Source: an uncultured Nitrospira sp. (lineage in GTDB: Bacteria > Nitrospirota > Nitrospiria > Nitrospirales > Nitrospiraceae). From it: a stretch of DNA of 64,000 nucleotides. The stretch lies in the NCBI GenBank assembly GCA_902500995.1, contig CABVSR010000012.1:1-64000 (forward strand), written 5' to 3'. The stretch's first letter is position 1. Each line of letters starts with the position of its first letter. Position numbers and translations under genes: made by a program. Shown in pieces: positions 8,654 to 16,736 of the stretch. The notes below the pieces were generated by a model, which saw only the letters and a list, made by a program, of their open reading frames with translations, was not told the origin of the DNA and did not search any database.

Positions 8654-8759
8654 CGGGCGGCCGCTGAACGGCATGCGGATTTGAAGCCCGGCAGCGCCGA
8701 ACCGGTTCCGCGTTTTCCCGTTGACATTGAGCATGGTTTCTACGATACCTTACGCGGCT

Positions 8760-9713
8760 ATGACAGCTTCAGCGATTGGATTTTTGTTCCCCGGACAGGG
8801 GTCGCAATCAGTCGGGATGGGACGCGGGTTCTACGACGCGTTCCCGGCGGTGAAGGCGGTCTATGAAGAGGCCTCCTCTATACTCGGCTACGATGTGGCG
8901 CAGCTCTGCTTTGAGGGGCCGGTCGAACGACTGAACCTCACGGAACATACCCAGCCGGCCTTGCTCGTGAGTAGCGCGGCGGCGCTCAAGGCATTGGAGC
9001 CGGCCGGGCTGAGTCCCCTGGCCGTTGCCGGGCACAGTCTTGGAGAATATTCGGCGGTCTTTGCTGCGGGCGGCGTCTCATTTCGAGATGCGGTGAGCCT
9101 CGTGCAAAAGCGCGGGCGGTATATGGCCGAGGCCGTGCCGCCGGGAACGGGGCTCGTCGCCGCGTTGCTGGGTCTTTCGGCGGAGATCGTGAAAGCCGTG
9201 TGCCAAGAGGCCTCGTCGGTCGGGGTGGTCGCCGCCGCGAATTTCAACTCTCCGGGCCAAGTCGTGATTGCGGGCGAGAAGGCGGCGGTCGAACGGGCGA
9301 TCGAACTGGCCAAATCGAAGGGATGCAAGAAAGCGATCCCGCTGCCGGTGAGTGTGCCGGTTCATACACCCTTGATGCAGGGCGCAGCGGATCGGCTGGC
9401 GGCGGAATTCGGCGGCATCGCCTGGCGGGACTTGACCGTGCCATTGATCAACAATGCCGAGGCGGTGGCTCTGCAGCGATCAGAAGATATCCGGGCCTCG
9501 CTGGTCCGGCAATTACCGTCATCGGTGCGATGGGAGGAATCCGTGCACACGATGGCGACAATGGGTGTCACGACCTTTCTTGAAATCGGGCCGGGTACGG
9601 TCTTGACGGGTTTGGTGAAGCGTATTCTTCCCGGCGCGGTCACGGCCAATGTCCATGATCCGAAGTCGCTGGAAGCGGCGCTCGCTAACGTAGGCGCCAA
9701 CAGTCAGGCCTAA
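8760..9713 (+). CDS. fabD: Malonyl-CoA:ACP transacylase
   Basis: Loads malonate onto ACP. FLFPGQGSQSVGMG opens the domain, the nucleophile Ser is in VAGHSLGEYSAV, and the catalytic His lies in VPVHTPLM. I chose ATG 8760, which puts FPGQG at the usual distance from the start. In-frame alternatives at 8733 (ATG) and 8721 (TTG) would add 9 and 13 residues, and none of the three has a good Shine-Dalgarno sequence. It sits in canonical order between fabH and fabG. Confidence 0.95.
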   Translation: MTASAIGFLFPGQGSQSVGMGRGFYDAFPAVKAVYEEASSILGYDVAQLCFEGPVERLNLTEHTQPALLVSSAAALKALEPAGLSPLAVAGHSLGEYSAVFAAGGVSFRDAVSLVQKRGRYMAEAVPPGTGLVAALLGLSAEIVKAVCQEASSVGVVAAANFNSPGQVVIAGEKAAVERAIELAKSKGCKKAIPLPVSVPVHTPLMQGAADRLAAEFGGIAWRDLTVPLINNAEAVALQRSEDIRASLVRQLPSSVRWEESVHTMATMGVTTFLEIGPGTVLTGLVKRILPGAVTANVHDPKSLEAALANVGANSQA

Positions 9714-9743
9714 GCGGGCTCGAGATTGCGAGGGAATAGATCG

Positions 9744-10487
9744 ATGTCATTACAGGGAAAAGTGGCGATTGTGACCGGCGGGGCCCAGGGAATCGGGCGC
9801 GCGATTGCAGAAGGCTTGGCGGAGGATGGCGCGGATATCGCAGTGGCAGACCTCGATCCGAGTCGTTCGCAGGAGACGGTCTCGGCGATTCAGAAGCTGG
9901 GGCGACGGGCGCTCAGTGTCAAAGTCAATGTGTCCGATTGGAACGATGCCAAGGCCATGGCGGATCAGGTCATGCAGGAATGGGGTCGGATCGACATCCT
10001 GGTCAATAACGCCGGTATCACACGTGACGGGTTGCTGCTCCGGATGAAGGAAGAAGATTGGAACCTGGTCCTGCAAGTGAATCTCAACGGAACCTTCCAT
10101 TGCACGAAAGCCGTGCTCCTCCCCATGACGAAGCAACGGTTCGGCCGAATCGTCAACATCGCCTCGATTGTCGGCGCGATGGGGAACGTGGGGCAGGCGA
10201 ATTATGCGGCGTCGAAAGCCGCGGTCATCGGATTTACCAAAACGGCCGCGCGCGAATACGCGAGTCGCGCGGTGACGGTCAATGCGGTGGCGCCGGGCTT
10301 TATCGATACAGCCATGACGCAGGGGTTGTCGCCGGAGGTGAAGGACGCCTTGCAGAAGCAAATTCCGCTGGGACGGCTGGGGCTGCCTTCCGATATTGCC
10401 GCGGCGGTGCGGTTTCTGGTCTCGGATGCAGCATCGTATATCACGGGGCAGGTGTTGCACGTGAACGGTGGCATGCTCATGGTATAA
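9744..10487 (+). CDS. fabG: 3-oxoacyl-[acyl-carrier-protein] reductase
   Basis: NADPH-dependent short-chain dehydrogenase that reduces 3-oxoacyl-ACP. TGGAQGIGRAIA is the Rossmann nucleotide motif, NNAGITRDGLLLRM the NNAG motif. The catalytic Ser (ASIVGAMGNVGQ), Tyr and Lys (NYAASKAA) are present. The C-terminus YITGQVLHVNGGM is typical. ATG at 9744 is chosen for the GAGGGA seven to ten bases upstream rather than an in-frame start 18 bases earlier. Confidence 0.97.
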   Translation: MSLQGKVAIVTGGAQGIGRAIAEGLAEDGADIAVADLDPSRSQETVSAIQKLGRRALSVKVNVSDWNDAKAMADQVMQEWGRIDILVNNAGITRDGLLLRMKEEDWNLVLQVNLNGTFHCTKAVLLPMTKQRFGRIVNIASIVGAMGNVGQANYAASKAAVIGFTKTAAREYASRAVTVNAVAPGFIDTAMTQGLSPEVKDALQKQIPLGRLGLPSDIAAAVRFLVSDAASYITGQVLHVNGGMLMV

Positions 10488-10584
10488 GTGAGTCGGGCCT
10501 GCGTCTCGATCGAATCCGGTCGATGAGATGGTCCGGCGATGAATGTGACGGATGCGATAAGATAGGAAGGAGGTGGGCAAGTCC

Positions 10585-10818
10585 ATGGCAACAGTAGATG
10601 AACGGGTGAAGAAAATTATTGCCGAGCAGTTGGGGGTCGAGGAAGAAGAAGTGACGCTGGAGGCGCATTTCGTCGAAGATTTGGGCGCGGATTCGCTCGA
10701 CACGGTGGAACTGGTGATGGCTCTGGAAGAAGAGTTCGAGATCGAAATCCCCGATGAGGACGCGGAAAAAATCCTCACCGTCGGGAAAGCGCTGGATTAC
10801 ATCAAAGAGAAAGTGTAA
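10585..10818 (+). CDS. acpP: Acyl carrier protein
   Basis: Seventy-seven residues, very acidic, four-helix ACP. The phosphopantetheine Ser is in the [17 protein letters not shown] motif. ATG 10585 is preceded by AGGAAGGAGGTG, one of the strongest Shine-Dalgarno sequences in the window, matching the high demand for ACP. Between fabG and fabF in standard order. Confidence 0.98.
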   Translation: MATVDERVKKIIAEQLGVEEEEVTLEAHFVEDLGADSLDTVELVMALEEEFEIEIPDEDAEKILTVGKALDYIKEKV

Positions 10819-10829
10819 CGGGCGGCAGA

Positions 10830-12080
10830 ATGAACGATCGATCCGTCAGACGCGTGGTGGTGACCGGCCTTGGACTGGTGACGCCTTTAGGCACCGGCGT
10901 CGACAAGACCTGGAAGGCCCTCTGCGCCGGGGAGTCCGGCGTCGGCCGAATCACACGATTCGACCCGAGCGGATACGACGCGCAGATTGCCGCAGAGGTG
11001 AAGGATTTCGACCCGGCCCAGTTCATCGAGAAAAAAGAAATCAAGAAGATGGACACCTTCATCCATTATGCGGTGGGGGCAAGCCAGCTGGCGGTGGACG
11101 ATGCCGGTTTAAAAGTCTCGCCTGAAGAGGCGACGAGGGTCGGGGTGTACATCGGGTCCGGTATCGGCGGGCTGGGATCGATCGAGCACTACCATGACGT
11201 GCTGAAAGACAAGGGGCCCGGCCGGGTCTCGCCCTTCTTCATTCCGATGACAATCATCAACCTGGCTTCCGGGCAGGTGGCGATCCGGGTGGGTGCGAAG
11301 GGGCCGAACTCCTGCGCGGTCACGGCCTGCGCGACCGGGAACCATTGCATCGGCGACGCCTATCGACTCATCCGGCGCAATGATGCGGATGTGATGATTG
11401 CCGGCGGTGCTGAAGCGGCGATTACTCCACTGGGTGTCGCCGGATTTGCTTCAGCGAAAGCCCTGTCTTTCCGGAACGACGAACCGACCAAGGCCAGCCG
11501 CCCCTTTGACAAAGACCGCGACGGATTTGTCTTAGGCGAAGGGGCAGGCGTGGTCGTGCTGGAAGAGCTGGAACATGCTCACGCACGCGGCGCGCGCATC
11601 TATGCCGAAGTCATCGGGTATGCCATGAACAGTGATGCGTACCACATCACCGCGCCGCCGGAAGAAGGCGAGGGCGCGGTCCGCTGTATGGAAATGGCGA
11701 TTGCCGATGCCGGCGTACTGAAGACCGATATCGGGTACATCAACGCCCATGGCACCTCCACCATGGCGGACGCCATCGAAACCAAGGCCATCAAACATGT
11801 GTTCGGGGAGCAGGCCTACCGGATTCCGATCAGTTCGACGAAGTCCATGACCGGCCATCTGCTGGGCGCGGCCGGAGGAATCGAAGCCGTATTCAGCATT
11901 CTCGCGGTGCACCATGGCATCTTACCTCCCACCATCAACCTCGACCATCCCGATCCCGCGTGTGATCTCGACTATGTGCCGAATAAGGCTCGTCAGGCCA
12001 AGCCTCAAGTGGCCCTTTCGAATTCGTTCGGCTTCGGCGGGGTCAACGCCTGTCTGCTGTTTCGAAGGTGTGATCAGTAG
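10830..12080 (+). CDS. fabF: 3-oxoacyl-[acyl-carrier-protein] synthase II
   Basis: Chain-elongating condensing enzyme. The active-site Cys is in [14 protein letters not shown] (about residue 165), with the two His residues in [13 protein letters not shown] and [12 protein letters not shown]. The N-terminus [17 protein letters not shown] and the C-terminus [15 protein letters not shown] are typical. Starts 11 bases after acpP and ends 26 bases before rnc. Confidence 0.97.
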   Translation: MNDRSVRRVVVTGLGLVTPLGTGVDKTWKALCAGESGVGRITRFDPSGYDAQIAAEVKDFDPAQFIEKKEIKKMDTFIHYAVGASQLAVDDAGLKVSPEEATRVGVYIGSGIGGLGSIEHYHDVLKDKGPGRVSPFFIPMTIINLASGQVAIRVGAKGPNSCAVTACATGNHCIGDAYRLIRRNDADVMIAGGAEAAITPLGVAGFASAKALSFRNDEPTKASRPFDKDRDGFVLGEGAGVVVLEELEHAHARGARIYAEVIGYAMNSDAYHITAPPEEGEGAVRCMEMAIADAGVLKTDIGYINAHGTSTMADAIETKAIKHVFGEQAYRIPISSTKSMTGHLLGAAGGIEAVFSILAVHHGILPPTINLDHPDPACDLDYVPNKARQAKPQVALSNSFGFGGVNACLLFRRCDQ

Positions 12081-12106
12081 TCCTCTCCAGCCATGAGTCA
12101 GGTGGT

Positions 12107-12811
12107 ATGACGCCGGCAATGTCAATTGAGGCGATCCAGCGCCTTCTCGGCTACCGGTTCCATCAGCCTCGTCTTCTGGATGAAGCTCTGACTCACAAGT
12201 CCTACTCCAACGAGCGGCGCACCAAAGAACGAACACAGAACGAACGCCTGGAATTTCTGGGCGATGCGGTGCTCTCGCTGGTCATGAGTGAATACCTCGC
12301 CGCTGAGTTTCCCGGAAGCAATGAAGGCGGGTTATCCAAGCTCAAAGCGCATCTCGTGAGTGAGGCGTCGCTGGCCAAAGCCGCCCGGCGGATGAAGCTC
12401 GGCCGCCTGTTGCGACTGGGAAAGGGTGAAGAACTCTCGAAAGGTCGGGAGAAGCACTCGCTGTTGGCGGACGCGCTCGAAGCGTTGATCGCAGCCGTCT
12501 ATTTAGACGGCGGACTTGAGGCGAGCCGGACCTTTACCTTGCGAGTCCTAGAGGAAGAATTGCTGGCGACCAGGGCGGAGCAGGCTCGGCCCGGCATGGA
12601 AGACTATAAAACGCAGCTCCAGGAGCTCTGCCAGAAGCGGTTCGAAAGTTTACCGCAGTATGCCACGGTGAGAGAATCGGGGCCGGATCATGAAAAGGTG
12701 TTCGAGGTCGAGCTGACCATCCAGGGAGTGATGCGAGGGATTGGTTGTGGCCATAGCAAAAAAGAAGCGGAGCAGATGGCTGCCCGTGAAGCACTGACCC
12801 AATTGGCGTAA
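12107..12811 (+). CDS. rnc: Ribonuclease III
   Basis: Double-strand-specific endoribonuclease for rRNA processing. The catalytic signature ERLEFLGDAVLSLVMSEYL is at about residues 46-64. The second acidic site is in LLADALEALIAAVYLDGG (about 125-142). A dsRNA-binding domain fills about 163-234, ending GCGHSKKEAEQMAAREALTQL. At 234 residues it is standard. The fabF-rnc order is common. Confidence 0.97.
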   Translation: MTPAMSIEAIQRLLGYRFHQPRLLDEALTHKSYSNERRTKERTQNERLEFLGDAVLSLVMSEYLAAEFPGSNEGGLSKLKAHLVSEASLAKAARRMKLGRLLRLGKGEELSKGREKHSLLADALEALIAAVYLDGGLEASRTFTLRVLEEELLATRAEQARPGMEDYKTQLQELCQKRFESLPQYATVRESGPDHEKVFEVELTIQGVMRGIGCGHSKKEAEQMAAREALTQLA

Positions 12812-12843
12812 ATGACCACGCAGTGAACCGAGAAGGAGGCAAC

Positions 12844-13497
12844 ATGACGCAGCAACGAGGGCTCAACCGGATGGGGTGCGCGGCAGTGATGAGTCTGATT
12901 CTATCCGTCGGTATGACCGGAACCTCTCTGGCGGCTGATGCTCCCCCCGGCAAGGGAGGCGAGGCCGTCAATGCAAGCAATGCGCGAGCGGTCATCAAGA
13001 CCAAGCTCGGCGACATTGAGATCAAGTTCTTGCCGGATGTCGCCCCGAAGCATGTCGAAAATTTCATGAAGCTGGCGAGATCCGGGTTTTATAACGGTAC
13101 GATTTTTCACCGAGTCATTCCTGGTTTCATGATTCAAGGGGGCGATCCTAATACCAAGGATTCGTTGAGAAAGGAAGCCTACGGTCAAGGTGGTCCGGGG
13201 CACAATGTCAAAGCGGAGTTCAGCGACCTGCCTCATAAACGCGGCGTCGTATCGATGGCCCGGGCGCAGGATCCTGATAGTGCCGGGTCTCAGTTTTTCG
13301 TGGTCGTCGAGGAGTCGCGTTTCTTAGACCGGAAATACACGATTTTTGGTGAAGTCGTGAAGGGGATCGGAGTCGCCGATAAGATCGTCGCATTACCGAG
13401 AGTCACGTGCCAGACCGGAATGCCCAATCCTCCGGATAAGGGGCCCTGCGATAATCCGATCGACCGAGTGGAGATGACGGTGACGATTATCGAATAG
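12844..13497 (+). CDS. Periplasmic cyclophilin-type peptidyl-prolyl isomerase
   Basis: Cis-trans prolyl isomerase. An N-terminal signal peptide (hydrophobic AAVMSLILSVGMTG, cleavage near SLA-AD) predicts export. The cyclophilin core has FHRVIPGFMIQGGDP, containing the catalytic Arg, then GVVSMARAQDPDSAGSQFFV and LDRKYTIFGEVVKG. ATG 12844 is set by AAGGAGG just upstream; an in-frame start 21 bases earlier lacks such a site. A loop CQTGMPNPPDKGPCDNP near the C-terminus contains two Cys that could form a periplasmic disulfide. Confidence 0.93.
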   Translation: MTQQRGLNRMGCAAVMSLILSVGMTGTSLAADAPPGKGGEAVNASNARAVIKTKLGDIEIKFLPDVAPKHVENFMKLARSGFYNGTIFHRVIPGFMIQGGDPNTKDSLRKEAYGQGGPGHNVKAEFSDLPHKRGVVSMARAQDPDSAGSQFFVVVEESRFLDRKYTIFGEVVKGIGVADKIVALPRVTCQTGMPNPPDKGPCDNPIDRVEMTVTIIE

Positions 13498-13510
13498 GCC
13501 GGCGAAGCTG

Positions 13511-13549
13511 GCGCCGGGCTGATCCTGCTGCGCGCGATCAGTCCGGCGC
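13511..13549. terminator. Hairpin between convergent genes, likely bidirectional terminator
   Basis: Arms 13511-13524 and 13536-13549 pair over 14 bases with a single G-T pair, leaving an 11-base loop. It lies exactly between the stop of the cyclophilin gene and the stop of the convergent secreted-protein gene. No U-tract follows on either strand, so the efficiency of intrinsic termination is doubtful. Confidence 0.55.
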
Positions 13550-13561
13550 GAAAGAGACGAT

Positions 13562-14137
13562 TCAGAAGGGTTGATGCTGTTGCTGGGCGCGGACCAGGGT
13601 CAGGAGGTGAGTGAGGGCTTTGGTCATGCGCTCCGCATGGGAGGCGGAGCGAAAGAGCAGGAGATCCTCAGCAAACTGGCCTTTCACCTCCGTGACGGCT
13701 CCGGTGCAGAAGCTGGTTTTCAAAATGCAGGGGCCGTTGCTGTTGCACGAGATGCGGACTCCGTACAGAACCAGGTTATTTTCGCGGGTGTCCTGCCCCT
13801 GGTACTCGAAGGTATCGATGTCTTGCAGATTGAAATGAGTGAAGCCGGTGTTCACCTCGTCGTGTCCATGATTCAACTCGATTGTGCCAAGTCTGGTCCC
13901 CGTTGGAATGACACTGTACACTTCGGTCACTTTGGTCGGCTTCACGGCTTTGGGATTCCGGCAACTTAACGTTCTCACGAAGCCGTGCGTATTGGCCATA
14001 TCGCTGATGAATTGCACGGTGTCGTCGAGTGATTGACTCAAGGCTGCGACCGGCAGGAAAACCCCATAGGCGAATACCAGAGCCAGACCGCTTTCTTTGA
14101 GCCACCCTCGCCTCGCTCCCGCATGTCTCGTCAGCAT
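13562..14137 (-). CDS. Secreted protein of unknown function
   Basis: About 191 residues. ATG at 14137 is chosen because GAGGAGAG lies six bases upstream. A signal peptide (GLALVFAYGVFLPVAALS, cleavage before QSL) precedes an alpha/beta-looking mature chain with four Cys in the central part (LSCRN, ISCNSNGPCILKTSFC). These could form disulfides in the periplasm. The C-terminal helix contains LTHLLTLVRAQQQHQ. No family recognised. Confidence 0.75.
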   Translation of the reverse strand: MLTRHAGARRGWLKESGLALVFAYGVFLPVAALSQSLDDTVQFISDMANTHGFVRTLSCRNPKAVKPTKVTEVYSVIPTGTRLGTIELNHGHDEVNTGFTHFNLQDIDTFEYQGQDTRENNLVLYGVRISCNSNGPCILKTSFCTGAVTEVKGQFAEDLLLFRSASHAERMTKALTHLLTLVRAQQQHQPF

Positions 14138-14305
14138 GGTCACTCTCCTCATAGCCGCTGGTATCATGGCGTGACGTGCCTACCGTACTGAACCGGGCGG
14201 CGCAGTGCAATCCTTACTTTTGGGAACTGGGTTGGGCGCTCGGCGCCGCATGTAGCGCTCAGGCGGCAGGTCCTTGAGGTCTGTGAACCCCCATCGAGAC
14301 GCGGA

Positions 14306-15196
14306 TCATACGACGTCTTGGGCGATTTCTGCCGGAGTAGAAGGGAAGACAGCGGAATCGATGGGCATAATCGATGAAAGGTCGATTTGTTCAGCGATGG
14401 AGCCGAACCGGAACGCATTCATGAGGGTGGATATGCGGAATTCCATCTTATCCAGATTCATATAGTGGAACATTCTGGAGAGGAACGGGCCTTCCATATG
14501 GGGTTGGTGCGGATCGAGTTCCCAAGGGTGGAAGTACATGACCAGGGGGCGGCCCTTTTGTTCAACTCTTCGCATGAGTCCGCACAAGGCGGAAAAGGGC
14601 AATGCCCGGAAATAACTTCCGCCCGCGATGGGAATGCGGACTCCTCCGAGATTGACGGTGGACGGAGGAACTTCCCAAATCGGGCCCGACGATGTCTGTT
14701 TCAGGTGGTGCCAGGGGTCTGAACCGGGAAGACCACAGTGATCGTGCCGGATAGGGACGACGCTGGAGTCGTACGTATATCCTTCTTCCGCCAGAATCGG
14801 TAGCGCCCACAGTGTTTCGCGCGTGATCGTGAAGCCTGGCGCGCGGTACCCTTGGACCGGAGACCCCGTGAGGTCTTCCAGCACCAGCTTGGCCTGTCTC
14901 ACATCGGCACGGAACAATTCCGGTGTCTGGGCCGTGACCAACTCATGCATATATCCGTGAGAGGCAATTTCATGTCCGCATGCGGCAATTTGTTTGATCA
15001 GACCAGGATGACGCTCGGCGACCCAGCCCAGAACGAAGAAGGTGGCTTTCGTTTCATACCGCGCAAGGAGATCCAGCACTTTGCAGGTGTTGGCCGTCAC
15101 TCGGCTTTCAAAGGCTCCCCAATGTCGCCTGCGAATGGGTGAGTCAAATCGTGAGACCTGGAAATGTTCTTCGATGTCGAATGTCAGGCAATGCAC
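14306..15196 (-). CDS. Polysaccharide deacetylase, PEP-CTERM/XrtA-associated type
   Basis: NodB-fold deacetylase. LTFDIEEHFQV carries the catalytic and metal-binding acidic residues, HEIASHGYMHE supplies the two zinc His, RAPGFTITRETLWAL is motif 3, and FHPWELDPHQP lies near the end. The N-terminus and the C-terminal part (DUF3473-like) match the subgroup found in exopolysaccharide loci with exosortase XrtA. It starts at GTG 15196 with AAGGAA upstream. No exosortase, glycosyltransferase or PEP-CTERM substrate lies next to it, so it is an orphan here. Confidence 0.88.
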   Translation of the reverse strand: MHCLTFDIEEHFQVSRFDSPIRRRHWGAFESRVTANTCKVLDLLARYETKATFFVLGWVAERHPGLIKQIAACGHEIASHGYMHELVTAQTPELFRADVRQAKLVLEDLTGSPVQGYRAPGFTITRETLWALPILAEEGYTYDSSVVPIRHDHCGLPGSDPWHHLKQTSSGPIWEVPPSTVNLGGVRIPIAGGSYFRALPFSALCGLMRRVEQKGRPLVMYFHPWELDPHQPHMEGPFLSRMFHYMNLDKMEFRISTLMNAFRFGSIAEQIDLSSIMPIDSAVFPSTPAEIAQDVV

Positions 15197-15497
15197 GGCG
15201 TTCCTTAGGTGTAGGGTTTTGCCTACTGGGTGAGGTGGGCTTGGATTAACATGCTGACTTGGAGTGGAGCCCCTTTCGACCCGCTCTGTATACTATGTGC
15301 GCATGATGAAGTAAAGCAAAGTTTGAGCCAATACATTTCACTAGGTATTTCAATGACATCGTTTATCTAGGCCAGATTGAGACTGAAGCGATGTATCGGA
15401 AAAATCTTACATGAAGTATCTAAAAAGATACATCATCGCCATCGCAAAGATTGGCAGAGGGGAGGCGTAGCAGGGGCAGGATCAGGGGTCGTTTTCG
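15197..15497. other. AT-rich intergenic region with a short hairpin
   Basis: About 300 bases separate the deacetylase start from the receiver-kinase stop. It holds the deacetylase promoter and a small hairpin (15412-15421 pairing with 15426-15435, one mismatch, AAAA loop), which lies downstream of the leftward kinase operon and might help end it. The hairpin is AT-rich and has no clean T-run, so I do not call it a terminator. No ORF is convincing. Confidence 0.5.
15287..15315 (-). promoter_or_regulatory. Candidate sigma-70 promoter of the deacetylase gene
   Basis: Read on the minus strand: TTTACT (15315-15310), a 17-base spacer, then TATACA (15292-15287), about 91 bases upstream of the GTG start. 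Spacing is ideal and both boxes match four of six consensus bases. Confidence 0.5.
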
Positions 15498-16736
15498 TCA
15501 GGCGGCCGGTCGTTCTTTCTCCGCTTGTTGTTGGAGAGGCACGGTAAACCGGAAAATGGAACCCGAACCAGGCTCGCTCTCCGCTCCGATGTGTCCCCCC
15601 ATCAAATCCACCAGTTGTTTACAAATGGCGAGTCCCAAACCGGTGCCTCCGTACTTCCTGGTGGTGGAACCGTCGGCTTGGACAAATGGTTGGAATAATT
15701 TGGCAAACGCGCTCGGCGCGATCCCGATGCCGTTATCGGCAACGGAAAATCGAACATAACTGATCCGAGTGGTATTCGATGACAGTTCACCATAGCTGGT
15801 GGCGGGAAACTCCAGGCGCTGTTCAGCAGGCCGTTGGTCCAGATCAACGACGAGGGAAACCGTCCCGCGATCGCTGAATTTGATGGCATTGGCCAGCAGG
15901 TTGCTGAGCACCTGCTGGAGTCGCGTGGGATCTCCGCATAAGGCGGTCGGGACATCCTCGGCAATCTGGGAGTGAAGGAGGAGTCCCTTGCGCTGCGCCC
16001 GCTCCGCAAAGAGCGCAAGCACCCGGTCGATAAACGTGGGCAGATCGAGGTCGATCAATTCGAGGGACAGTTTCCCCGATTCGATTTTGGAAAAATCGAG
16101 AATGTCATTGATGATGACCATCAAGGAATTACCTGAAGAGCGAATGGTCTGCGCGCAATCCAGCTGTTCCGGCGTCAGGTCTGTTTCCAGGAGCCAGTCC
16201 GTCATACCGAGTACCCCGTTCATCGGGGTCCGGATTTCATGGCTCATCGTGGCAAGGAATTCGGATTTGAGCCGGGCGCCCTCCATTGCCGCGTCGCGAG
16301 CCTGCGTCAACGTCGCCTGGCTGGCTCGCAGTTCTTCCAGCACTTGACTGGCTCGAACCATGTACCGGATGCGATGAGTCAGCAGCATGGCGTTCAAGGG
16401 TTTCACGATAAAATCCGTGGCACCGGCATCATAGGCCTTCGTGATCGACTCAAAATCGTCCAGGCCGGTCATGATGAGGATGGGGGTATGTTCGCCGCCC
16501 GGTAACTGCCGCAAAGCGGCACAGGTCTGAAAGCCGTCCATTTCCGGCATCATGACATCCAAGAGCACGACATCCGGCGGCGACTGTTGGAACGCCGCGC
16601 AGGCCTCGCGCCCGTTCTCAGCTTCCTCGACGACCCACCCGGCTTGCTCCAGGGCCTCGCGAGCAAACATGCGGATAATGATGTCGTCGTCCGTCACCAA
16701 CGCAGAAAGCGGTCGTCCCGATTTGAACGGGTTCAT
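15498..16736 (-). CDS. Receiver-histidine kinase hybrid (REC-HisKA-HATPase)
   Basis: Soluble 412-residue protein with an N-terminal receiver (residues about 10-125, phospho-acceptor Asp60 in LLDVMMPEMDG, conserved Lys in FIVKPLN). HisKA follows, with the phospho-His in [13 protein letters not shown] (about 180), then HATPase_c with the N-box (LLANAIKFSD), G1 (DNGIGI) and G2 ([10 protein letters not shown]). There are no membrane segments. It is the last gene of a leftward operon and its ATG overlaps the stop of the large hybrid kinase by four bases. A kinase with its own receiver can accept phosphate from an upstream HPt domain, such as the one in the preceding gene; this coupling is an inference. 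Confidence 0.93.
   Translation of the reverse strand: MNPFKSGRPLSALVTDDDIIIRMFAREALEQAGWVVEEAENGREACAAFQQSPPDVVLLDVMMPEMDGFQTCAALRQLPGGEHTPILIMTGLDDFESITKAYDAGATDFIVKPLNAMLLTHRIRYMVRASQVLEELRASQATLTQARDAAMEGARLKSEFLATMSHEIRTPMNGVLGMTDWLLETDLTPEQLDCAQTIRSSGNSLMVIINDILDFSKIESGKLSLELIDLDLPTFIDRVLALFAERAQRKGLLLHSQIAEDVPTALCGDPTRLQQVLSNLLANAIKFSDRGTVSLVVDLDQRPAEQRLEFPATSYGELSSNTTRISYVRFSVADNGIGIAPSAFAKLFQPFVQADGSTTRKYGGTGLGLAICKQLVDLMGGHIGAESEPGSGSIFRFTVPLQQQAEKERPAA

Noticed and set aside
9750-10778. A 342-codon minus-strand frame across fabG-acpP
   Set aside because: Antisense to two certain fatty-acid genes; low-complexity composition and no ribosome-binding site.
15412-15435. AT-rich hairpin downstream of the kinase operon
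   Set aside because: Ten base pairs with one mismatch and no clean T-run; too weak to call a terminator, noted only inside the intergenic entry.
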